Assembly (NCBI GenBank): GCA_001899315.1
Contig: MOYA01000001.1
Location: 1,588,599 to 1,652,598 of the forward strand
DNA from: Candidatus Obscuribacter phosphatis
GTDB taxonomy: Bacteria > Cyanobacteriota > Vampirovibrionia > Obscuribacterales > Obscuribacteraceae
Reading direction: 5' to 3'
Length of the DNA: 64,000 bases
How positions within the stretch are numbered: position 1 is the first letter of the stretch; every line of letters starts with the position of its first letter. Made by a program: the position numbers and the translations under genes. The notes below the pieces were generated by a model. It was not told the origin of the DNA, did no database searches, and was given only the letters and a program-made list of their open reading frames with translations. Of the stretch, positions 27,101 to 36,496 are shown in pieces.

Positions 27101-27694
27101 TTAACTAAGCTGGGGAGAAAAACGCCCAATTGCAGAAATGACTTTCTCGGCATCAAGAATTATCAGATACTCACGGGTAACAGACACAACAAAGGAAGCC
27201 AACCGACTGGATAATCCGGAATAATCAACCGTCAGTTCAGAGGCGTCTACATCCCTTACTCCAAGTAAGTCATCGACAAGAAGAGCTAAGCGCTCTTCTC
27301 CTCGAAGAAGCACTGCATGACTGCGACCATCCGGGGAAGAGAGCTTTCGCGTGGAAGAAAGTGAAGAGACCGGGGATTGTATAGCCATCGGCGCCGAGTC
27401 TTGCAGAAGTGCTGTTGGTTCGACCACCGTGACCAGATCACCTCTCACATTGCTCACCCCCACAAAAGGCAAATTCAGTCCAGGCACATGTGTAATGCTC
27501 CGCAGCCTAAGGACCTCTTCAACAAACTTGGTTTCAAAACCAAAGCGTCCTCCACCGATAGAAACCAGCACTAGTCTATGGGCAAGGTCTTTCTTGCCTT
27601 CTTCAATCATGGGACGAGCAAGCTTGCGGGCTCGCGCTTTGAGAATTTTCTGAGTAAGTACTCTATTCAAACTGGCGCTAGGATCGTCCGACAA
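27101..27694 (-). CDS. cheW: CheW-like chemotaxis coupling protein
   Basis: 197 residues from a TTG start. A ~40-residue basic N-terminal extension precedes a CheW domain (~40-190) with the usual strands (HRLVLVSIGGGRFGFETKFVEEVLRL, ITHVPGLNLPFVGVSNVRGDLVTVVE, LALLVDDLLGVRDV). A Ser-rich insertion (~105-125) splits the domain. CheW links receptors to CheA. It lies 5 bp after cheR on the same strand. It differs from the second CheW at 36047, which lacks the extension and insertion, so the two may serve different receptors or arrays. Confidence 0.88.
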   Translation of the reverse strand: MSDDPSASLNRVLTQKILKARARKLARPMIEEGKKDLAHRLVLVSIGGGRFGFETKFVEEVLRLRSITHVPGLNLPFVGVSNVRGDLVTVVEPTALLQDSAPMAIQSPVSSLSSTRKLSSPDGRSHAVLLRGEERLALLVDDLLGVRDVDASELTVDYSGLSSRLASFVVSVTREYLIILDAEKVISAIGRFSPQLS

Positions 27695-27699
27695 CTTAG

Positions 27700-28977
27700 C
27701 TAGTCCTCCAAAGCGAGAAGATTGTCAACCAATTTTAGTAGAGAATCGACTGTCAAACCCTCTCCAAACTCTAAAGTCTCTGCCAATGGCAAAGTAAAAA
27801 GCTTAGAACGTAGACCTAGAAGTAATGCCCGCGCCGAATCTCTTCTGTCGGTAGCGAAATATAGACCCGCCAACAGAAAGGAAGCCATATGAATATCCGA
27901 ATTCAAAGCCAAGCACTTCTCCAGAGATTCTATGGCTTCCGCCTTGAGGTCAAGGTCTTGCCACTTTAGTGACTGCAAGTAAAGCTCTCTAACACTTGGA
28001 AGAACAACTTCTGAACCCAAGCTGAGTGAAGGCGAGTTGTAAGCGACCGTTCTGTTGAATTTAGCATAGACACAACCGTCAAGATCGCCAGTTGGTGAAA
28101 GGTTGAGACGTGTACATTGCTCGGAAGGCAGACCGTGCACCAGATCGGTCGGGGCGAGAACCAAATATCCTCCTGGCTTGAGAGAATTACTCAGAGATTC
28201 CACAACCAACAATTGCTCGGCTTGTTCAAAGTAAACTAGAACATTTCGGCAGATTATTAAGTCAAAACCTTGGGCAATTTCTCTCTCAACTCGCTTGTCT
28301 TCTCCTACAAAATCGACCAAGTTAAAGAAATCGAAGAGAACCATAGACTTGAGAGATTCGCAGATTTCTCTCACATCTCCGGCTTCGTCATCATTTTTGG
28401 GTTTGACATAGCGCTGTAGTAAGTCTTCGTATCGAGAATCCTCACCCAAACTGCGGAAGGAGCGCCTAGTGTATAAAGCCGAAACAGCCTGCAAGAGAGC
28501 CTCATCACTGATGTCAGTACCTAGAATACTAACACTGGCGCTCGAAAGACCGCTCTCTTTTAGAGAAATAGCCAAAGAGTAGGCTTCTTCTCCACTTGAA
28601 CAGCCAGCGCACCATACCTTCAGACTAGGAGAGCGAGAAAAATCCAGACTTTCCTTTCTTCTACCAAGTAAGACTTTGGTAGAAAATTCAAAAACTCTTG
28701 GCTCCCTGAAAAAATACGTCTCCTGATTGGTTAAGAGAGGAGCAAGTAAGCGAACCAACCCTATCGGCAGCTGCTCGTTGGGCTGAGTGCCAAGAATTAA
28801 AGACAAAATTCTCTCCAGCGGAATTGTCTCGCCAGCTTGCCACTCAACTGACGAAGAGGCAAGCTGGGTTAGGGCTGCTACAAAATCTTCCAGATTTTTG
28901 CCCGAAACTCCAATATGCCTGGAAACAATCTTCCGAGCATCCTGAAGCATATGGAGAGATTTTTTTGGTAATTCCAT
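27700..28977 (-). CDS. cheR: CheR methyltransferase with C-terminal helical (TPR-like) extension
   Basis: 425 residues. The CheR core is clear: the LTNQETYFFREP segment (82-93), the SAM-binding CAGCSSGEEAYSL (123-135), GTDIS (153-157) and CRNVLVYF (243-250). Residues ~325-425 form a TPR-like tail (LKAEAIESLEKCLALNSDIHMASFLLAG), as in CheR proteins of pilus-type systems. It methylates glutamates on chemoreceptors, with CheB at 33074 as its counterpart. It starts from an ATG with GGAAGGAGA upstream, and is divergent from the hybrid-cheA-cheB operon. Confidence 0.95.
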   Translation of the reverse strand: MELPKKSLHMLQDARKIVSRHIGVSGKNLEDFVAALTQLASSSVEWQAGETIPLERILSLILGTQPNEQLPIGLVRLLAPLLTNQETYFFREPRVFEFSTKVLLGRRKESLDFSRSPSLKVWCAGCSSGEEAYSLAISLKESGLSSASVSILGTDISDEALLQAVSALYTRRSFRSLGEDSRYEDLLQRYVKPKNDDEAGDVREICESLKSMVLFDFFNLVDFVGEDKRVEREIAQGFDLIICRNVLVYFEQAEQLLVVESLSNSLKPGGYLVLAPTDLVHGLPSEQCTRLNLSPTGDLDGCVYAKFNRTVAYNSPSLSLGSEVVLPSVRELYLQSLKWQDLDLKAEAIESLEKCLALNSDIHMASFLLAGLYFATDRRDSARALLLGLRSKLFTLPLAETLEFGEGLTVDSLLKLVDNLLALED

Positions 28978-29100
28978 CCGACCTTACGAAAGTCTCCTTC
29001 CTATTTTTTACTCCCTTTACAGCCCAATCTAATCAGCAGGTGCGGGCTTAAACAACCCCCGGTTTGTTAAAATGACAGAGACTTTGATGAGGTATGTAGA

Positions 29101-30696
29101 TTGCAAGGTGATTGGGATAAACCCCTCGACAAGCTCACCAATGAGCTAACTGAATTGCGCGAGACCTTACGGGCGATTGAGGAATGTAAAGATGAACTGC
29201 GCCCCGAGCTGACACGCGCCACCGGTGAAGTTTCCACTCTAGTGCAGCTGAAAAACTCACAAAATTCTCGCACCTCAATAGATCCCCTCTACGAACTGCC
29301 GAGAGTTCTCTCTAATATTCTCGAAAACCCTAAAATAGGCGCCCTCGTATTCGGTGCAAAGGGTGAGAGGCTGCTCCTTAACAACCGGGCGCTAGAGCTC
29401 TTGGGCGATTTTCTCTCCACACCAGAACTCGGTGGCAAAGGTCCATCCAAGATTTCTGAAGCAGGTGGTGATGGAATCTTCGATACCAGACATAAGCGTC
29501 TTCAGGAAAAAGATTTACCTTGGAATTTCTCCCAAGTCTCCAACGAATGGAAGCAAAGCGAATGCGAAATCATCCTGAAATCTGGCGGGCAAGAGCGTTA
29601 CCTTAGAGTGACAGTTAGTCCATTAGCCTCTAGTCAACCAGGACGCAGTCCGGGAGGTCTAATTGCATTCTTGGCAGACATCACGGACCACGTCAAAGTC
29701 GTAAACGAACTAAGCCAAATCTGCAGAGAAACAGAAGCCAGATTGGAGGATTTCACAAAAGGACTTGATGAACTCAAGCAACTAACGGAGAAACTTCAAG
29801 CCTCAAAAAAGTCTGAGTCCCCGCAATCAGTGGCATCTCCTACTGCTCCAGCAAAACCGGCGGAGCAGCCAAAAGAGACTAAACTGGGTGCGGGGCTCAA
29901 TGTTCTTGTAGTTGATGATGTGGCAGTCAATCAAAAGCTTCTGAAGTTGCAACTGGACAAGTTAGGCTTTGCCGTCACACTTGCAAACGATGGGCGAGAG
30001 GCCGTGGATGCAGTCTCAAGCAGAAAAACCAAGTTTGATTTGGTACTGATGGACTGTGACATGCCTCGGCTCGATGGCTACGACGCCACTCGTGAAATCA
30101 GGTCTCTAGGCGGCGAATTCAGTCAACTTCCAATCATCGCGGTCACTGCCTATGACCGGGAAGGCGACAGACAGAAGTGCCTGGATGCAGGGATGAGTGA
30201 CTACATCACCAAAGGATCACCTGAAAAAGAGCTAAAGCGGCGCATTCTAGAGTGGTGCGAAGTTGCTGCACAAAGGGCTAAAGCAGAACAAGATAAAGAA
30301 GAATCTTTGCAGGGAAGCAGCAGTATTGCCAGAGCAATTCTCTTTGAAGAAGAGAAGATAGACGGGCCGATTGCCGAAGACAAGCTGACCTATAAGGAAC
30401 TTGCCTCCATATACGGTGAGGCTGAAGCGGAAGAAATAGCCAAACTATTTATTGGTGTGACATCGACCTTCATCGAATGCTTGGAGCTAGCCATAACATC
30501 TAAAGATTTGGAAGCAACCAATCACTTCGCATACTCAATCAAAGGGCCGCTCTCTTCGCTCAAGCTCAATCATCTTGCTGATCTGTCTTCAAAGATCCCG
30601 CAGTCTGCTTCTAAATCTAAGTGGAAAGAAGCCAAGAAATTCTATGATGAGCTGGTGTCATTTTACGCCCCCATCAAGAAAGAGCTCAGTAGATAG
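29101..30696 (+). CDS. Coiled coil-PAS-receiver-pseudoHpt hybrid regulator (paralogue of 24515-26989)
   Basis: 531 residues from a TTG start. Order: N-terminal coiled coil (~8-55), PAS domain (~75-205, GALVFGAKGERLLLNNRALELLG to LADITDHV), short coiled coil and Pro/Ala linker, receiver (265-385; Asp318 and Lys371 intact) and an Hpt-like bundle (~430-530). The Hpt motif reads YSIKG at 478-482, so the phosphorylatable His is Tyr478. There is no kinase domain. It shares domain order and receiver sequence (VVDDxxVNQKLL, MDCDMPxxxGYxAT) with the protein at 24515 and probably arose with it by duplication. It lies 2 bp before cheA, so it is made with the kinase and may receive phosphate from it. Confidence 0.82.
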   Translation: MQGDWDKPLDKLTNELTELRETLRAIEECKDELRPELTRATGEVSTLVQLKNSQNSRTSIDPLYELPRVLSNILENPKIGALVFGAKGERLLLNNRALELLGDFLSTPELGGKGPSKISEAGGDGIFDTRHKRLQEKDLPWNFSQVSNEWKQSECEIILKSGGQERYLRVTVSPLASSQPGRSPGGLIAFLADITDHVKVVNELSQICRETEARLEDFTKGLDELKQLTEKLQASKKSESPQSVASPTAPAKPAEQPKETKLGAGLNVLVVDDVAVNQKLLKLQLDKLGFAVTLANDGREAVDAVSSRKTKFDLVLMDCDMPRLDGYDATREIRSLGGEFSQLPIIAVTAYDREGDRQKCLDAGMSDYITKGSPEKELKRRILEWCEVAAQRAKAEQDKEESLQGSSSIARAILFEEEKIDGPIAEDKLTYKELASIYGEAEAEEIAKLFIGVTSTFIECLELAITSKDLEATNHFAYSIKGPLSSLKLNHLADLSSKIPQSASKSKWKEAKKFYDELVSFYAPIKKELSR

Positions 30697-30698
30697 AA

Positions 30699-33065
30699 TT
30701 GAGCACAGATGAAGACTTCCTGAAAAGACTGCGCGCAGCCTTTCTTGATGAAGGCAAAGAGATTGTCGCCCAGATCAAAGAAGCATTCGACCATTTTGCC
30801 AATCGAAACAAGGCAGAGAAAGGCGACTCGAAGGGTTACAACGCCCGCGAGACAATTTCAAAGTGTGCATCTTCACTGCATAGCCTTAAAGGAGCCGCGA
30901 GAGCTGTCAACGAAGACGAACTGACGGCCGTTTGTCAGCTCTTAGAGACAGCCGTGCTCAGCTACAAACCGCTTCCTGATGAAGCACTTGAGCGAACGCT
31001 ACTATTCAATCTTGACACATTCATTGAAATTATTGACGCGCTTGAGAGCTTCGTAGACAGCGAAGGCGGTATCACCGGCGATGGTCTAACCGATGTCGAA
31101 AAGCAAGGACTCAAGGCAATGGTCGAACTCAAGATAACATCTTTGAGTCTAGATCCGATTAAGCCCGAAGAACAAGCTTCACCAGAATCAATCCGAACTG
31201 CGGAAAGCGCTTCATCAATTGAGAGCCTGATGCAAACTGGTACTTTCAATGTTACCGAATTGAGGAACATGCTCGGCACTCTGGATAACAGTACAGAGCA
31301 AAGCGCGTCAAAATCCAAGACAACTCAAAAGACAGAACAAACCATCAGAGTACCTCTGGCAAGGCTAAATAGATTGCTTGGCGAATCAGAAGAACTCTTG
31401 GTCTTAAAAGGAAGAATGACTGAACGGCTAGGCGAACTTACTGAGATTAAAGCCAGACTAGACCAAGCTGCTAGACAACAGCTTTTGCATCAAGGAAAGT
31501 CTGAGCAATATCAGCGCAGTGACCTAAAGTTTTTGGCAAACCAACTCGACGAAGTCCTAAGAGAAATCGGCAGAGATAACAATAATTCGGCACAAATGAT
31601 CTCTCGCTTTCTAGAAACAGCCAAGTCACTGACGATGCAACCAATATCGACGGTTCTTGAGGGCTTTCCTAAGTTGGTGCGAGAGTTGGCGAGAGATCTT
31701 GGCAAAGATGTAGATTTTTCAGTGGAAGGTGGACATCTCGAAATCGATAGAAGGCTTCTTGAGAGAATAAAGGACCCACTAATTCACATCATTAGAAATG
31801 CTCTAGACCACGGCATAGAATCTCCTGAGCTCCGTTCAAAAGCAGGCAAACCAAGTAAAGCCAGCTTGCAACTCTCGATAAAGAACATAAATGTCGAAAA
31901 TGTCGAAATTTCTATTATCGATGATGGAGCCGGCGTCAACGCCGATATAGTCAAGCGCAAGGCAGTCGAGAGGAACCTTCTTAGCCTGGAAGAGGCGACA
32001 AATTTAACCTATAGCCAAGCCCTTAGCCTGATTTTTCGTCCGGATTTCTCTACCAGAGATGAAGTATCTGATATTTCAGGTAGAGGACTGGGTCTTGCTA
32101 TTGTCAAAGAAAAGGTCGAAGAACTCTCTGGCAGACTGGAAATCTCCAGCACCACCGGTAGCGGCACTACATTTAGAATGGTTCTGCCCTCCAAAATGGC
32201 GGCTTTTAGCGGCATAAGAATAGTGAGCCAACAACAGAGCTTTGTCGTGCCTGTTGCCGGGCTACTCCGCGGCATCAGAGTGCATCCGCTAGCTTTCGAA
32301 ACAGCCGGAGGGAAACGTACCTTTTTCGTGGACGGTCGACTCATCCCTGTGGCTTCTTTATCGAAAGTATTGGGTTTGCCGGAAGCAGAGCACAGCGGCA
32401 ATACTTTTGAATATCTGGAAATGCTGGTTTTGCAGCATAGAGATAAATACGCTGGTCTATTGGTCGACCAAGTGGTTGACCAGGGTGAGTTTACGGTTAA
32501 GCCCCTTAGCTATCCGCTGCAAGGAATTCCGCTCTTTTCGGGTGCAACTATGATGTCCAGTGGTGAGGTCGTTCTCATCTTAAATATCCACGATGTGGTA
32601 GAAGCAGTCCATACGGTAAAGACAGATACTTCGTCTTCCATGCTTGCCAATTTGCTAGACAGTTTGGACACCAAGGGCAATACTACAAAACCAAGCAGCG
32701 AGAGGAAGACCGTATTAGTTGTTGAAGACTCGATAACCTCTCGCGTACTACTCAAGAACATTCTTGAATCAGCCGGGTATATCGTAAGAATGGCTCTAGA
32801 CGGTGCAGAAGGACTTAAGGCTCTAGCAACGATAAAGACTGATCTTGTCATCAGCGACATCGAGATGCCTGTGATGGATGGGCTAACCTTTGTCAAGAAA
32901 ATTCGAGAAAATGAAGCAACGAGAAATACTCCTGTAATTCTAGTCACCTCTTTGGGAAGTGAAAGCGATCGAAAGCAAGGAGTAGAAGCCGGCGCCAATG
33001 CCTACTTCGTTAAAGGTAATCTCGACCAAGAAGGCTTACTAGACACAGTTAAATCTTTGCTTTAG
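30699..33065 (+). CDS. cheA: CheA histidine kinase with C-terminal receiver
   Basis: 788 residues from a TTG start 2 bp after the hybrid gene. The N-terminal Hpt domain has an intact His61 in SLHSLKGAAR. A linker follows, then the dimerisation helices (~230-300), the ATPase (N-box HIIRNALDHG near 362, DDGAGV near 408, then GRGLGLAIV), a CheW-like domain (~510-650) and a receiver (~670-788, Asp720). CheA-receiver fusions are typical of cyanobacterial and pilus-type chemosensory systems rather than flagellar ones. It phosphorylates itself and passes phosphate to CheY- and CheB-type receivers. Only one Hpt domain is present. Confidence 0.95.
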   Translation: MSTDEDFLKRLRAAFLDEGKEIVAQIKEAFDHFANRNKAEKGDSKGYNARETISKCASSLHSLKGAARAVNEDELTAVCQLLETAVLSYKPLPDEALERTLLFNLDTFIEIIDALESFVDSEGGITGDGLTDVEKQGLKAMVELKITSLSLDPIKPEEQASPESIRTAESASSIESLMQTGTFNVTELRNMLGTLDNSTEQSASKSKTTQKTEQTIRVPLARLNRLLGESEELLVLKGRMTERLGELTEIKARLDQAARQQLLHQGKSEQYQRSDLKFLANQLDEVLREIGRDNNNSAQMISRFLETAKSLTMQPISTVLEGFPKLVRELARDLGKDVDFSVEGGHLEIDRRLLERIKDPLIHIIRNALDHGIESPELRSKAGKPSKASLQLSIKNINVENVEISIIDDGAGVNADIVKRKAVERNLLSLEEATNLTYSQALSLIFRPDFSTRDEVSDISGRGLGLAIVKEKVEELSGRLEISSTTGSGTTFRMVLPSKMAAFSGIRIVSQQQSFVVPVAGLLRGIRVHPLAFETAGGKRTFFVDGRLIPVASLSKVLGLPEAEHSGNTFEYLEMLVLQHRDKYAGLLVDQVVDQGEFTVKPLSYPLQGIPLFSGATMMSSGEVVLILNIHDVVEAVHTVKTDTSSSMLANLLDSLDTKGNTTKPSSERKTVLVVEDSITSRVLLKNILESAGYIVRMALDGAEGLKALATIKTDLVISDIEMPVMDGLTFVKKIRENEATRNTPVILVTSLGSESDRKQGVEAGANAYFVKGNLDQEGLLDTVKSLL

Positions 33066-33073
33066 GCGGCTCC

Positions 33074-34201
33074 ATGAAAATCGAAGCTAATTCAAAAACA
33101 GAAAAGCGAAAGACAACGGTACTTGTGGTCGAGGACTCTCTACCGGCGCAGAAGGTTCTTGTCTCTATTATTGATTCAGATCCCAACCTAGAAGTAATTG
33201 CCGTGGCAGGCAGTGGAGAAGAGGCTCTTGCCAAACTTGAGGAGATAAAGCCAGACGTCATTACGATGGACGTTCATTTGCCTGGAATGGATGGGCTTGC
33301 CGCTACTCGCAAAATTATGGAATTTTCTCCGGTGCCGATAATTGTTGTATCAGCATCAACCCTGGTGACAGATATCGAACGTGCTTTTGAGTTGATAGAG
33401 GCTGGCGCACTTACGGCGGTTGCTAAACCGATAAATATCGGCACAGGTGATTTCAAAGTGTCGTCAAAGCTTTTGATTCAGACTATAAAATCAATGGCTA
33501 ATGTCAAGGTAGTGAAGAGAAATGCGCGAGGCAAGCTAACCGAGAAAAATAATATCTCCCAGGCACTTGAGGTCGACACCTCCCCCTTGCCAACCAATCT
33601 GGAGTTGATAGCCATAGGAGCATCAACCGGTGGACCAAAGGCCGTGCAACAAATTCTCAGCAAATTATCGATCCGCTTTCCGCTGCCGATCATTTTGGTA
33701 CAACATATATCTCCTGGCTTTACAGCCGGCATGAAAGAATGGTTCAGTCAAAATCTCAAGCTCAAGGTAAAAATTGCTGAGGAAGGAGAAAAACTCAGAA
33801 AAGGCTTTCTCTACCTCAGTGAAGAAGATAAACACATTACCGTTCTAAATGGACGCTTTGTCTATAGTAGCGATGCCACCATAGCCGGACACAGGCCATC
33901 TGTGGCCAGGCTATTCCAATCGGTAGCCCAAGAGTACGGCGAGCACTCACTTGGCATCATCTTAACCGGAATGGGTGTCGATGGAGCTGCCGAGCTTTTG
34001 CAAATGAAAGAGCGTGGAGCTACGACTATAGCTCAAAGTGCAGCCAGTTCGGTTGTCCACGGCATGCCGGGGAAAGCGATAGAACTGGGAGCTGCCACCC
34101 ATGTTATGAATCTGGAAGAAATCGGAAGTGGACTTCTTGAGCTTGAAAAACGTATTAGAAGCATTAACAACACCGGCGAAAGAGAGGTTGCTAAATCTTG
34201 A
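33074..34201 (+). CDS. cheB: CheB chemoreceptor methylesterase
   Basis: 375 residues. An N-terminal receiver (~15-135, phosphoacceptor Asp66 in TMDVHLPG) is joined by a basic linker to the methylesterase domain (~175-365). The catalytic triad is visible: Ser184 (GASTGGP), His211 (VQHISPGF) and Asp303 (GMGVDGA). It removes receptor methyl groups when phosphorylated by CheA. It starts 8 bp after cheA and its stop overlaps the cheY start (TTGA). Confidence 0.96.
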   Translation: MKIEANSKTEKRKTTVLVVEDSLPAQKVLVSIIDSDPNLEVIAVAGSGEEALAKLEEIKPDVITMDVHLPGMDGLAATRKIMEFSPVPIIVVSASTLVTDIERAFELIEAGALTAVAKPINIGTGDFKVSSKLLIQTIKSMANVKVVKRNARGKLTEKNNISQALEVDTSPLPTNLELIAIGASTGGPKAVQQILSKLSIRFPLPIILVQHISPGFTAGMKEWFSQNLKLKVKIAEEGEKLRKGFLYLSEEDKHITVLNGRFVYSSDATIAGHRPSVARLFQSVAQEYGEHSLGIILTGMGVDGAAELLQMKERGATTIAQSAASSVVHGMPGKAIELGAATHVMNLEEIGSGLLELEKRIRSINNTGEREVAKS

Positions 34202-34644
34202 CTGCTAACAAGAAAGTCTTACTGGTGGAAGATACGCTAACCCAGGCGATATTTATGCAGCATTGCTTGGAAAAGATGGGCTTTTCCGTTCAGCTGAGTC
34301 GCTCTGGTGAAAAGGCGCTCGAGTATATGGCTCAAACAAGCGACAAACCTACCTTAGTATTTACCGACATCAATATGCCCGGCATAGACGGATATCAGCT
34401 TATTGAGGCACTTAGGGCGGCCAATAAAGAGACTTTGCATTGTTTGCTGCTCCTATCGCCGGCCCAGGGCGATGAAGCCGAGAAAATTCTGGCTAGCACC
34501 GCCGACGGTATTGTATTCAAATCAGGCAAAGAGGATAAGTTCATAGAGCAGGTAGAACACGCCATCAAACTGCTAGAGCAAGAGAAAACAAAAGAAGCTG
34601 TTTTTTTCTCACAAGCCTATCTTCATGTAGTACATTTACAGTAG
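34198..34644 (+). CDS. CheY-like single-domain response regulator
   Basis: 148 residues from a TTG overlapping the cheB stop. A single receiver with Glu11-Asp12, phosphoacceptor Asp57 (VFTDINMP), Ser87 in the Thr position and Lys108. A ~20-residue hydrophobic/aromatic tail (TKEAVFFSQAYLHVVHLQ) follows the fold and is unusual for CheY. It may hold a partner-binding peptide. It probably transmits CheA output. No flagellar genes are in the window, so the target could be type IV pili or another output. Confidence 0.88.
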   Translation: MTANKKVLLVEDTLTQAIFMQHCLEKMGFSVQLSRSGEKALEYMAQTSDKPTLVFTDINMPGIDGYQLIEALRAANKETLHCLLLLSPAQGDEAEKILASTADGIVFKSGKEDKFIEQVEHAIKLLEQEKTKEAVFFSQAYLHVVHLQ

Positions 34645-34665
34645 TTTCAAAAGCAGGATATTAGA

Positions 34666-36012
34666 GTGAGCCCAGATTACACCAATAGTGAATACAATCG
34701 AGCTAATTCTCAAGCATCTAATTCTCAACATATGAGTACTCAATATAAAGGCTTAGAATCCAAACTTAGCAGCACCCTCGTATTATCATCGATTGGCTTT
34801 GGGGTGTTGACGGTATTCATTGGTTGGGAATGGTGGCAGATATCGCAAGCCATAGGCAGCATTACCGACTATCCAAATCTTGGACAATTGGCGCCGGAAG
34901 CACTGAAGGCTGCAAACACTCTCAAGAGAGACAATCTCTATCTTGGTATTGCCTACTTTCTAGTCATCTCGGTAACAATCTATACCACCCACAAAATCAA
35001 GACCTTTGTCGCCCATGAAGTGGTTGATCCGCTGCAGTCGCTAACTTCCGCTGCAGCAAAAGTGGGACAAGGCGAGCTGAACTTCCCCATACCGCGCTTT
35101 AGTGATGGCGACGAAATCGGCAGTCTCACTTCCGCCTTCGACACTATGGTGACAAAGTTAAGAGAAGACACCAGTCGCATAACCGAGGCCATAGACGTTC
35201 TAAGCAGTTCTGTCGGTCAAATCGTTATCTCCACCAGTCAGTCAGCGGCTTCATCCAGTCAAACGGCCGCGACTGTCACCGAAACTACGGTTTCTGCAGA
35301 AGAAGTGCGTCAAACAACAATGGTGGCTACCCAAAAAGGACGCTTCGTAGCCGACCTAGCCCAGCAGGCGGCGCAAATCTCACTTGTGGGTAAGAATGCC
35401 TCCGAAGATACCATCAATCAAATGACTTCTGTGCGGCATCAAATGCGAGCCATCGCCAACTCTATGGCCACACTGACTGACCGCAGTCAGGCTATCGCCG
35501 ACATCACCGCCTCAGTTGATGAACTATCACAGCAATCCAATCTTCTTGCCGTTAATGCTTCAATCGAAGCAGCCAGAGCCGGAGAAATGGGTAAGGGTTT
35601 TGGCGTGGTCGCTCAAGAGGTGAAGGCTCTTTCTAATCAGAGCAAGCAAGCCACTGCCGAAGTAAGAAGAATACTCTCAGACATTCAACAAGCCGCTGCC
35701 CAAGCTGCGCTTTCTATCGAAGAAGGCAGCCGCACGGTCGAAGTAGCTGTGAAGCAGTCTGCGGAAGCTGGAAGAGCTATTGAATCACTGGCACACGCAG
35801 TGGCCGAATCAGCCAATGCGGCAGCTCAGATTGCTGCAGCCAGTCAAGAACAATTGACCGGAATTGATCAAGTTGTGACAGCCATGCAGGGCATACAAGA
35901 GGCTACAAAACAGCATGTTCTATCTAGCAAACAAATAGATGAAGCGGCCAAGAGTCTGACCGCCATCCAAGACGTTCTTGAAACTCTGGTTTGCAAGTAT
36001 AAGCTCAAATAG
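34666..36012 (+). CDS. Methyl-accepting chemotaxis protein with minimal periplasmic loop
   Basis: 448 residues from a GTG start. Two membrane helices (~36-57 and ~91-109) flank a loop of only ~33 residues, too small for a ligand-binding domain. A HAMP domain (~110-165) and a cytoplasmic signalling domain (~180-440) with a conserved tip ([19 protein letters not shown]) follow. It should feed CheA via CheW. With no sensor domain it may sense membrane state, report through a partner (for example the TPR or hybrid proteins of this cluster), or respond to intracellular cues. It is the last gene of the plus-strand operon, convergent with the second cheW gene. Confidence 0.93.
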   Translation: MSPDYTNSEYNRANSQASNSQHMSTQYKGLESKLSSTLVLSSIGFGVLTVFIGWEWWQISQAIGSITDYPNLGQLAPEALKAANTLKRDNLYLGIAYFLVISVTIYTTHKIKTFVAHEVVDPLQSLTSAAAKVGQGELNFPIPRFSDGDEIGSLTSAFDTMVTKLREDTSRITEAIDVLSSSVGQIVISTSQSAASSSQTAATVTETTVSAEEVRQTTMVATQKGRFVADLAQQAAQISLVGKNASEDTINQMTSVRHQMRAIANSMATLTDRSQAIADITASVDELSQQSNLLAVNASIEAARAGEMGKGFGVVAQEVKALSNQSKQATAEVRRILSDIQQAAAQAALSIEEGSRTVEVAVKQSAEAGRAIESLAHAVAESANAAAQIAAASQEQLTGIDQVVTAMQGIQEATKQHVLSSKQIDEAAKSLTAIQDVLETLVCKYKLK

Positions 36013-36046
36013 ACAGCCTTACAAACTAAAGAGAATTATCTGAGGG

Positions 36047-36496
36047 CTACTTAGCCAACCATTTCTTCGCTTCTTCGCTAAGATAGTCACGCAATTCATT
36101 CAAAATAACCAAACCGTCCTCGAACTTGACCAACTTAACTTTTGAACTAGCGTAAAGCATAGAATCAGCAACCACCAACTCATCTTTTTGATAGCGCAAG
36201 ACGCCGTCTACTCCATCAACAAAGAAAGCCAGCTTTTGCTCACCTTCTTTTGCGACCACGAGCATGTCGTGCAGAGTCAGCTCTCTTGGCGGCAGACTAA
36301 AGCGATTTCGCACATTGATTACCGGTATGACTTCGCCATGAACATTAACAAAGCCTAGAAACTCCGCACTCTCATGCGACTTCATTACTTCAACAGCCGG
36401 ATGCACCCTATCGATATTCTCTAATGGCACAGCATAACGATTGTCATCCAGCCAAAAGATCAATAGAGCCAGAGGCACATCCTGGTCTATAGGCAT
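36047..36496 (-). CDS. cheW: Second CheW-like coupling protein
   Basis: 149 residues, a compact CheW domain (LLIFWLDDNRYAVPLENIDRV, FLGFVNVHGEVIPVINVRNRF, LAFFVDGVDGVLRY). It reads opposite to the cheA operon. Its ATG lies inside the last ten bases of the upstream FAD oxidase gene, so it appears translationally coupled to the polyprenyl-sugar operon rather than to the che genes it must serve. It lacks the N-terminal extension of the CheW at 27101. Confidence 0.9.
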   Translation of the reverse strand: MPIDQDVPLALLIFWLDDNRYAVPLENIDRVHPAVEVMKSHESAEFLGFVNVHGEVIPVINVRNRFSLPPRELTLHDMLVVAKEGEQKLAFFVDGVDGVLRYQKDELVVADSMLYASSKVKLVKFEDGLVILNELRDYLSEEAKKWLAK

